Below are positions 10,335 through 18,453 of a stretch of DNA of 38,306 bases, piece after piece. Source of the stretch: Chiua virens. Taxonomy: Eukaryota; Basidiomycota; Agaricomycetes; Boletales; Boletaceae. The position numbers and the translations under genes were made by a program. The DNA lies in assembly GCA_019787685.1 (NCBI GenBank), contig JAHNUO010000091.1:1-38306 (forward strand). The letters run 5' to 3'. Below the pieces are notes generated by a model, which searched no databases, was not told where the DNA came from, and saw nothing but the letters and a program-made list of their open reading frames with translations. Numbering within the stretch: position 1 is the stretch's first letter; each line of letters begins with the position of its first letter.

Positions 10335-11672
10335 TTAACTACTACTAGAAATACGGCGCTTCTTCAGTGACTTTGCCACAGACTTTTGGGCGGAATTATC
10401 TCGTTCAATTCGAAAAGAAAAGGTGGGCCCGAGTGCCGACCTGCCGCAGCAGCTCTCATTATTGCCATGTGTGAAGCGAAGTAACTGAGGGACTCGCCTG
10501 TTCCACCATAACAGAAGTTCGTCAACGAAATTTTTGTCCTCTTCAGTCTTGGTTTCTTCGAACCACTCCACTATGGCTTCATAGAACTCGTGGGTGTCAA
10601 ATACACCATCGACGATCGCCCAAGAACCTGCAGAGGACAGGGCGAAACGAACCTGCAATGCAGTCAGTAATCCATTAGCATCAAATCCGGTATTAATTAT
10701 GTTAACGGTAAACGACCAATTTACCTGGCAAGCCACATAGGCAATGGCGCGCGGCTGAACTGTTTGCATACCTATGAGTTTGGCCACGTTTGACCGCGTC
10801 CGTCTATCACCTCGGCGATGTTTCTTTCCAGCGGTTGGCTCGAGACCCTCATCGTCCAATGCAGAAGATGGAGAAATAAAGATGGCTTTGAAGGCCTGGA
10901 GTGGAGAATCAATGACGATACCTACATTTGTGTGCAGAACATGCCTTGACTAAAATTTCATTCTTAAACAGTCTGCTGTCGAGATTGGCAGGGTCTGACT
11001 GACCACCAGCATACAGGAAGGCCAGCCAAGATTGCGCAGTGACGAGAAAGTCGGGATGGAAGTCACGAATATTCTGCCGGTGACTGTTGGAATACATAGC
11101 CTTGTCAATTGAAATGTTTATGGCGCAGAGTTCACTCACATGGGAACATTCCAGTCATAGTCAACTTGACACAGAAAACTTCCTGTCGCATCATTGTAGA
11201 ACCCTCTCCCGCTCTTGTCTTCAGCACTGAGGGGAGGGTCAGGCTTTGGTGTCTGCTGCATGAGCCAGTTCACGACAAATACTTTAAGCCTGTGGGTATC
11301 ATCAGTGCGGCCGGTGTCAGCACCTCGTTCGAGCTGCATTTACATCAGTCCTATTGCACAAAGTCCAAGGGAATAAATTTCTGACCTGTAGTAGAGCATC
11401 GCCAAGTTCTGTCTGAGGGATGTCACGGATAGAGGGAATCCACCGCATAAGTTCCTTGTAAGATTTGTACAAACGGTTTTCCCTTGGGTGTGCCGTCAAT
11501 CACACTGATAAGAAACTAAATGTAAAACAAAATGCACGCATCCGTGTGATTCACAATGTTCGCATTGGCAACATGGGCTCGTCGGTCTGCCTCTGCCAAC
11601 ATGTCATTGACACTGTCGTGGAGAGACACAAGGCGTCTGATGAGTTGTCCTTTATAATGAAAACTTTGAACA
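10335..11672 (-). CDS. DUF6698-family protein (N-terminal exon unresolved)
   Basis: Six minus-strand exons join in frame: 11672-11538, 11482-11386, 11333-11140, 11083-10945, 10895-10725, 10652-10335, about 350 aa plus an unplaced N-terminal exon. The order of conserved blocks fits the uncharacterised basidiomycete DUF6698 family: a helical front (LIRRLVSLHDSVNDMLAEAD), ENRLYKSYKELMRWIPSIRD, LERGADTGRTDDTHRLK, SGRGFYNDATGSFLC, IRDFHPDFLVTAQSWLAFLY, FKNEILVKAFKAIFISPSSA, RRTRSNVAKLIGMQTVQPRA, AYVACQVRFALSSAGSW, and FVDELLLWWNRRV near the end, then a basic Ser-rich tail. Function is unknown. The 10944-10896 intron starts GC instead of GT and the 11537-11483 intron ends AAG. The upstream exon was not found with confidence, so either a short first exon lies beyond 11690 or the gene is 5'-truncated. 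Confidence 0.82.
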
Positions 11673-12472
11673 CTACCAAAAAAAAAAGGTCAGGTCAATG
11701 GGCACACAGAACAATTGCAAGATACTCTGTAATTCAGATCTGTACTGGAGGTTGCGAGTATTCAGGCTACAGTCTTGCAAAGCGATAAGACGTGCCACTT
11801 GTTGCATCAAAAGAGTGTATCAATGGTCTGGGACGGGGAGTCATCTGCACTTGACATTGTTCAGGGTGAGATGAAGATAACAGTCTAAGAGTGGAGGTCA
11901 ACGATGCACGACAATGTTCTCAAGATATTTAAGAACGTATTCACTGGACAAATTTCATTATCTGCGAGAACGCCACGCACACATTGGACGACCATGGCCG
12001 TTGAGCCTCTCCACCCAAAATGGAAGGAGCTGTGTTAGCGTTGCTTCCGGGCCGCGCCACATGCATGGCATGGCCATGGCCATACCAATGTTTTCTTGAT
12101 GTACTGAAATGGAAGGACGTCTGCCGGACAGCGCCACCAAATGACATGGCCATGGCAATACCGAAGGCTTCCGCTTGTCTCAAAACATTGCATGACCGTG
12201 GCCATCACAGTGCCTTCTTGATGTACTATAGTGGAAGAGCGCCTGAATTGCTGCCGGGCAACGCCACCGGATAACACGGCCATGGGTATACCAGAGCCTC
12301 CTCTTGTCGTCTGAAAACAGAAGAAATCAGGTGTTTGGCGACAGGCCCTAACCAGCGAAGCGACTGAATAGAATTCAAAATTTTCCAGTACATCAAACAC
12401 AATAAATCCCTACCTTTTCATTCCCGAGGTCTACTCACAGTGCACACCCTCTGTCCCCCACCTTTCATCGTT
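11673..12472. other. Intergenic region between DUF6698 and the F-box-like gene
   Basis: May contain the unresolved 5' exon of the DUF6698 gene on the minus strand; an ATG followed by SSADDSPSQTIDTLF ends at a stop and cannot be joined confidently. The rest holds the CATGGCCATGG repeats and the promoter of the plus-strand gene starting at 12473. Confidence 0.4.
12000..12300. repeat. Diverged tandem repeats with CATGGCCATGG palindromes
   Basis: Three units share the order TGGAAG(G/A)(A/G)CG.., a gap, (G/C)GGGC/GGAC..GCGCCAC or ACGCCACC, then CATGGCCATGG-like sequence and (A/T)ATACC. They begin near 12018, 12108 and 12230. Units 1 and 2 contain full ATGGCCATGG palindromes; unit 3 has CGGCCATGGG. 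A TTCTTGATGTACT spacer is repeated before units 2 and 3. Confidence 0.6.
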
Positions 12473-13322
12473 ATGGCTAGGGCTTCCAACAGAAGGGATC
12501 TGCCCGAGGAGGTAGAGAAAATGGTTTTTTTGTTAGCGAGTAGAAAGCCGCGTGAACTGGCTAAGTACTCACGGGTAGCTCGTCGTGTACAAGAATGGTA
12601 AGGGCTCCTAACTGCGTCTTACATGAAGCTGAAATTCTTCCTGCGTAAGGATGGAGCCTATCCTTTACAAAAAAATCAGTATCTCTTCTCAAGCCAACGC
12701 GAAAAGTCTTCTACTTTCGCTCGCTACGGGATCGAAGACAGTCCTACGCCTGCAAATCGGCACGTCTGTCTCCCCTGACATTGTTGCAATGCTCCTCCAA
12801 CGTTGCCCTCGTCTGATCAACTTTGCTATACATGGGGAATGTAACAGCCTTCGTCAATTCTACATCATCCTCGACGCGCTCAATAATCTCACAGACCTGA
12901 GGTACCTCTCGGTCGATCCTGCTCTGTTTTTTCAAACAGGCATCGTGCATCTTCCTGACACGCCCGCCTTCCATCGTGTTACACATCTGGATCTGATCAT
13001 TGACTCAGCTTGGGAGATAGTTACTACCGGGCTTCAGTATTTCAATCACTTGACACACTTGTCAATGACCCGGAGAATGAGTGGTACGGCTACTCACTGC
13101 TTACTGGCACTCCTCCAATGTCAATCGTTGAAGGTGATTTTGCTGTGGGTGGATGAAATTGAAGGTCAACCCAATGCGATCAAGTATCTGCTGAAACGGA
13201 AGTTAGATGACCCAAGAATAGTTCTGTTTTGCCAGTCAATGAAGTCAGGTGGCAGTTTCTGGCTGCGTGCAGAGCGCGTGATCACCTGGCACAAGGAGAA
13301 CAACAGTATGTATCATCCATGA
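12473..13322 (+). CDS. F-box/leucine-rich-repeat-like protein
   Basis: Exons 12473-12597 and 12650-13322 join in frame (phase 2) to give 265 aa. The first 40 residues follow the F-box pattern of basidiomycete proteins, DLPEEVEKMVFLLASRKP followed by RELAKYSRVARRVQEWMEPILYKKI. The remainder has Leu/Ile repeats typical of degenerate LRRs (LQRCPRLINFAIHGECN, LDALNNLTDLRYLSVD, FHRVTHLDLIID, YFNHLTHLSM, LLQCQSLKVILLWVDE). If a true F-box, it would bind Skp1 in an SCF ubiquitin ligase and recruit substrates with the C-terminal part; the target is unknown. Such families are large and variable in Agaricomycetes. The intron ends TAAG. The F-box match is weak, so a plain LRR-like orphan remains possible. 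Confidence 0.68.
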
Positions 13323-14073
13323 TACTTTCGAAATGAGACTAACCTTCGTAGTCACTACAGTAAAGTGTCCTACAGGGTTAGAGGGTATAACTTCACGTAG
13401 CGCTGCTCCGAAGGTCTATTAGTGATGTGACAAGTTTGGTGTTGTACATACTTTGGTGGATGGATCTAGATATGCGTTTGGTGCTCGAAAGAGAAATCAG
13501 TGTTAAGTACTTAAGTACATGGCGTAAAACTTACGATCCAGACTCTGGGTTGGTTTAAGGTGCATATCTGAGGCGCTTCAAAGAGTCTTCAACCCCACCA
13601 TCGCTCAATTTGAGATGGCAATGGGGCGACCCTATGGACACATAGTCCAAAAGCATTATCTGTGCGACACGAAATCAACACAGAGAGATCGATGATCTTT
13701 GAGCAGCACAAAGCCAACTCGGTATGAGCCGATGATCCGTGGGACGAGGAGGTGTAGGAAGTGTCGGCGCAAGGTCTTCAAGTTGAGGGTGGCCAGGAGT
13801 GCCAGTATGGGTGCACGAGGGACCATGTCAATGATCCGGAAGGCGTCGATCTTGAGGGAGGGCTGTAACGAGAGGGTGGGATTTGCGACACAAGGTAATG
13901 AGCGAGTGTCATGAGAGGAAATGGGCGCGACATCGCGGTAACCATCATGATGAGTTCTTTCATGGCAGATGTGAAATGACACCTGTCGTTTTCAGACTCA
14001 AATACTAACTCCGACACTTCGTGTGCCACTTAATTGCAAGTGTCATCGAGTGCCGCAGTCTGAATGTCATATC
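13323..14073. other. Intergenic DNA containing repeat copy A
   Basis: No gene. Apart from repeat copy A (13573-13720), the stretch to 14000 has only short overlapping frames. The pyrimidine-rich segment just before 14074 may be the leader of the next gene. Confidence 0.4.
13573..13720 (+). repeat. Interspersed ~140-bp repeat, copy A
   Basis: Shares with copies B and C the order GCGCTTC(A)AA.., TTCAACCCCACCATCGCTC, GGGGCGACCCTATGGACACA, AGTCCAAAAGCATT, and a GCACAAAGCCAACTC end. Same orientation as B and D, opposite to C. Non-coding in all copies. Confidence 0.8.
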
Positions 14074-14938
14074 ATGCCCCTCAGTGCTCAGTCTGAATCT
14101 CGTAGTCCCTCCCTTACCTCGTCAGTCGATTCAGCAATGTCATCTTCCTTACCCAGCCCACAGGAAGATGACCCTGTCCTTGTGCCTTCGCAATCGAAGT
14201 CCTCCGACAAGTTCCCATCCCAGACCTCCCACAGTCGTTTCAATCAGCTCAATCAACCCTTTCCTGATCCCTTTCCTCCCAATCGCTACCCTGAGACGAC
14301 ACCTCCCTCTTCTTCTCCTGACAATCATCGAAAGAAACGGCTTCCGTCTCATTCCTCATCCAATCTGAAGCAACAATACCATTACCACCCTTACATCCCC
14401 AGGGGAAAAGGACCTGTCCCCCCTGCACTGCACTATACAGCACAATCACTGGGGATAATGTCCCCCACCGATGTAACGCTTGATGAAGTAGAGCAGGTAC
14501 GTTGCATTGCGTGGGCCCGTCAACTAGCTCATATCCAAATAGGAGAAAGAAGGGTTTATTCAGGCCCTTTCTGCCATGCCCGAAACCATTTTGATGTTGG
14601 CACTTGAAGCCAAACGGGTGGATCATGAGTGCATTGCCCTACGGCTTGCACTCGCGAAGGCAGAAATAAGATCCTCGGAGAAGCATATGGTCTTTTTGGC
14701 CAGTATGCATGACCAGCATGAAGGCGCCCACGCTGCTAGTGGGGCATGCCTTGATATATTTCATCGAGTCCTCAATCCCTGCGGTAAAGAAGATGTTGAA
14801 GATAGTAAGCAATTTTACGAGGACACTCGTGTGGAGCAGCTTATGGCGTTGACGGTTTCTGAGGCACACGTGGGTCAAATACAGGACGTGATTGGTCTAC
14901 GACTTTCAGATCTGTTTGAAGGAGGCAGTGTTGAGTGA
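14074..14938 (+). CDS. Orphan protein: Pro/Ser-rich N-terminus, helical C-terminus
   Basis: Exons 14074-14496 and 14543-14938 join in phase 0 across a 46-nt GTACGT..ATAG intron, giving 272 aa. Residues 1-120 are low-complexity, rich in Pro, Ser and Gln (SLPSPQEDDPVLVPSQSKSS). Residues 125-272 become helical (TLDEVEQ joined to EKEGFIQALSAMPETILMLA, then ALEAKRVDHECIALRLALAK) and end LRLSDLFEGGSVE. No domain recognised. The layout, disordered tail plus predicted coiled coil, might suit a scaffolding or DNA-associated role, but nothing proves that. It sits directly upstream of the DUF6532-like gene in the same orientation; the pair may belong to one repeated gene block. Confidence 0.65.
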
Positions 14939-15181
14939 CATGTATCCCATGGTTCGGAGGATTCAGACTTGAGTGGATTTAGCGATTCGGAGGATGTTTG
15001 ACTCGTCTGAGGGATTTAAAGGGGATACATTACCGCTATCCTCACCTGCGGTGTCCCCTCTGTTGTAATCTTACTTTCTATTCCAAATCAAGTTTGTGTA
15101 TGCCTATTGGTGTATGTTTTCATTTTATCTTAATGCCATATACCGAATGGGATCCTTCGACTTACACTGACACTGATCACG

Positions 15182-16699
15182 ATGGCGCACACCACCTCCC
15201 AGGTACGTATGTTACACGTCACTGCGCACCAATGTGTATAAAGTATTGTTCAGTATTACTATCAGTATCCATCGGACCCATCGCCAGACATTCCAGCCAG
15301 TAGTGGAAACACAAACCGTGATGTTGACCTCCAGGATCCCACCCTCGAGCCACAGCTTGCAACTGCTTCCAACATCAATGCTGATATCGAATTGACAGGT
15401 GATGGGATTGAATGGTTCCCAGCCCCCCGGGATCCGATTCAAGCCCATGCCAACCGTATTGTTGCCCCCGAAAATCCCATCCATACCCATGCGCACATGG
15501 GACCTAGTGAATGGGGTCTCCAGTATACTCAGCCTATTGCCCATCAAATCCCCCCTGTTTATTATCGTCCTGAGCTTCCCATTCACTATGCTCAATCCGC
15601 TCATCTTGTTCCCCCCCCATTCACTTTCACACTAAACCTGTTGCCCACCATCCGATTAACTATCCCATTCATTACACTTGTGCGACCTTGAGCCCTGTCG
15701 CCCCTGGGAATCCTGCACCCATCAACATCAACAACGATGAACGGGGCGACGATATAAACCCTACCATCACATCTTCGTCCATTATCCCTGCCGTTCCAAG
15801 TAAAAAGCAGGTGAGTCGTCGAAACATTTCAACCTGGCAATATATTAACAAATTAAGCAAGAAATACGAAATACGTACCGTCCAGGCTTGCAGCAGTGAC
15901 GACGACAGTGGTGGTGACAATAATGGCGGCAGCAAGGCACCTGCTGAGCTGCCTGTTGTGAACCTTTCCCCCACCGCTGATGTATAACCACGTCAAAAAC
16001 TACATCCGAGAAAGAATGGTCAGGGTGGAGGCAGTGATGATGGATAGTGGGCGAAACAACGAAATTACGGACACCATGAACAATGTGAAACAAACCATCT
16101 TGGGTACCTCTAAGGCACAGCTCACGTCTGCAACTACGAAGAAAGTGCGCAAGGAGGCTGTCCGGCCGACCAGCGAAATTCTCCAGAAATGGAAGAATTA
16201 TGTGGAGCCGCACGTCAACTCCACTCTCGGCCTGCGAAAAAGGCTTGAGTGGGGGGAAGCTAGCTGCCCACCAGAAGAAGCCATTGCTCACCGGTCTGCG
16301 AGGGCAAATGAAATCATACAATCGCTGAACTACGACCACCTATGCAACGGACCCAATTCTCCCCTCTTTACTGTACCATTCTTTCAGGATATGGTGATCG
16401 AACATTTATTTGTTCACTCACCGGAGTTATGGAGATATCTTGATCCTAACAACACTCATCCGGCACTCGACAACCTCTTCGCGCTGGGAGTAGCAGCAAT
16501 CGCTGCAGCGGTCGGAGAATATTCCGAAGGTCGGAGGGAGAAGCACGAGGTCATACCCACATTGTGGCGTATGGACTACATCAAGGCAAAGGATATGATC
16601 GCAAGTCTGAGGCAAGATCAGATGGAGAACTTATATTTGAATGAGATCCAGGATTGGATCGTGCGCCAAAGATTCGTTGAACTCGAAGGAGCTAATTAA
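15182..16699 (+). pseudogene. DUF6532-like gene with apparent frameshifts
   Basis: A start at 15182 (MAHTTSQ) splices across 15203-15265 into YPSDPSPDIPASSGNTNRD and a Pro/His-rich disordered region. At an eight-C run (about 15609-15616) the coding signal moves to another frame (FHTKPVAHHPINYPIHYTC), continues to SIIPAVPSKKQ at 15810, then splices over 15811-15885 to ACSSDDDSGGDN. That frame stops at TAA near 15984 while a 239-codon frame begins at 15980: MYNHVKNYIRERM, ILQKWKNYVEPHVN, FTVPFFQDMVIEHLF, HPALDNLFALGVAAIAAAVG. This last part resembles the C-terminal half of fungal DUF6532 proteins, which often precede or follow disordered tails; function unknown. Two breaks in C-rich tracts could be real lesions or sequencing errors. 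Confidence 0.55.
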
Positions 16700-16916
16700 C
16701 GTATCAAAAGAAGTATTAACACAATGGCAGCTTTACTTTGATGGAGTGCTTACACTTGATGGAGTGCACGAAGTGAGGTCCATGGGGTGACCCCAGCAGA
16801 TAGAGGGATATCGATGAGCTAAGGATGGAGTACGGCGGGGGAAGCACAATAACAAAGTGACTTTGATACTGTACTTACTTCGATGAAATAGATGAGGACA
16901 GGGTTGAAGGGGGAAA

Positions 16917-16976
16917 GCGCTTCCAAGTTTGACACGAGATCATCACAGAAAGATTCGAGCGGCACAAAGCCAGCTC
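16917..16976 (+). repeat. Interspersed repeat, copy D (internally deleted)
   Basis: Retains the two ends of the repeat (GCGCTTC and GACACGAGATCATCACAGA..GCGGCACAAAGCCAGCTC) but lacks the middle ~75 nt found in A, B and C. Confidence 0.65.
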
Positions 16977-17133
16977 AGCGAGGTCCGTGGTCTGAGGAAG
17001 GTGACCCTATTAGACACCAGGGCGTTACATATCGACGACACTGGATAGTAATGAGTTTGATGGGGAGGAGTGCAGTAACACTGTACCTACCTTCGAGGAA
17101 GTGAACGAGGAGGAGAAAGGGATCGAGGAGAAA

Positions 17134-17273
17134 GGGCTTCGAAGGGCCTTCAACCCCACTATCGCTCGATTCGTGGTGGCGATGGGGCGGCCCTATGGAC
17201 ACAAAGTCCAAAAGCATTCTGTGCGCGACACAAAGTCAACGCAAAGAGAGATCGAGCGGCGCAAAGCCAACTC
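17134..17273 (+). repeat. Interspersed ~140-bp repeat, copy B
   Basis: Closest to the consensus: GGGCTTCGAAGGGCCTTCAA at the start, CCCTATGGACACAAAGTCC in the middle, GCGGCGCAAAGCCAACTC at the end. Direct relative to A, inverted relative to C. Confidence 0.8.
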
Positions 17274-17897
17274 AGTGAGGATTCCGGGACGAGGGGGCGA
17301 GGCTGCAATGAACGTCGTCCAGGTGCAGAGGTGTCGCACGGAGACAATCTTGAGGAGTAACAGTAATCCGATCCGAGGGACAAGGTGGCGGCGGTGGCGT
17401 GGGAGCGGCAATCTCGTCAATGATGGCGATAGACATCGGTGGTTAGTACGAGCCTACGAGCCCTTATTGCTTACGATTCAAGGGCACATCACTTACCGGG
17501 TGACCCACTTCAGCCTACTGAATCCCTTCTACAATGGGTCATTCGGATATATCCAGAGGGCGGGATGGAGGAGGCAACGTGTGACCAGTGTGATCGATGA
17601 TCAATGATCCGTAACGCGGGAGTCAAGGATCTGTGGGTATACTGAGACGTTCCCAACACTTGTAGAAAACAAGCAACAACAACAACAAATAATGTGTCCA
17701 CACGGTCCACACATCCATCGGCAATAATTGAATCAGACAATAGACCTGTCATATCCCGTATATCTCATCGATCCAACTCCGAGGTCTCCGGGCTTACTCC
17801 TTCATAACTCCGGTACGATCTCTCTCCGGACACAACTCCTGATCTCCGGACTTCACTTAGAACCTTCTTGATTTCCTCTTGTCTCTTTTCGTACTAG

Positions 17898-18315
17898 TGT
17901 TACATTAGTAATAACCTGTGTCTCGCTTAACAGCACAGCTCCGGCCTCTGTACATACCCGGCTCCACTCCGGTTACATACTTTCCTGATTTCCGTCTTAC
18001 TCAGTTTCTTACCAACCCCGTTACTAATCTCCATTCTACTCCGAGTATATAAACTGTAGTACTCCGACTTTGTACCCTCAGTCTGAATATTAGTTTTACC
18101 TTCTATTCCCTCCGAACTCCATAAGACCTCGACGGTCTTAACTCTGCTCGACTTCACTTCGGTGTTAAGTCTCACCTCCGACCTCCGTTCTCCGTTCCCC
18201 GAAATAAAGGACAGACTCGTGACAAGGGCGCACCACACACGGTGAAGCCAAGTCCCTCCGCAAGAATAACTCTGGAGTTCTGGAGTTAATACCCCGAGTA
18301 GACCCGGTCTTAACA
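17898..18315 (-). mobile_element. Possible solo LTR (418 bp)
   Basis: The segment starts TGTTA and ends TAACA (TG..CA with a 5-bp inverted repeat), the normal form of an LTR. On the minus strand a purine run GTGGGAAGA precedes TGTTAAGACC, like a polypurine tract before a 3' LTR, and a TATATA core lies inside (about 18046-18051). It is rich in CTCCGG/ACTCCG motifs. The flanking five bases (ACTAG left, TCTTC right) do not match, so no target duplication is visible and the call stays tentative. Confidence 0.35.
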
Positions 18316-18453
18316 TCTTCCCACTACCTCATCACCGCACACAGATCTCGCACCTCTGGTGGATACAGCCTTAGACTCTTTGTCAATACTGGTACTGTAC
18401 CTAATCCCTGGTCCATCGGCACGATCTTGACCCATATTCTAGCCATTACTGAT

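Larger units (their letters stand above)
16700..17897. other. Repeat-rich non-coding region (copies D and B)
   Basis: No gene supported. Contains repeat copies D and B plus shared flanks: TACTTACTTCGATGAAATAGATGAGG near 16872 matches CTACCTTCGAGGAAGTGAACGAGG near 17087, so D and B are probably tandem duplications of a ~215-bp unit. A CAA microsatellite lies at about 17672-17690. The 168-codon plus frame 17101-17607 runs through the repeat and is not taken as a gene. Confidence 0.5.

Noticed and set aside
17101..17607. 168-codon plus frame
   Set aside because: Runs through interspersed repeat B, whose other copies are not open in the same frame.
17927..18316. 129-codon minus frame
   Set aside because: Lies entirely in the CTCCGG-rich LTR-like segment and reads as repeat-derived low complexity.
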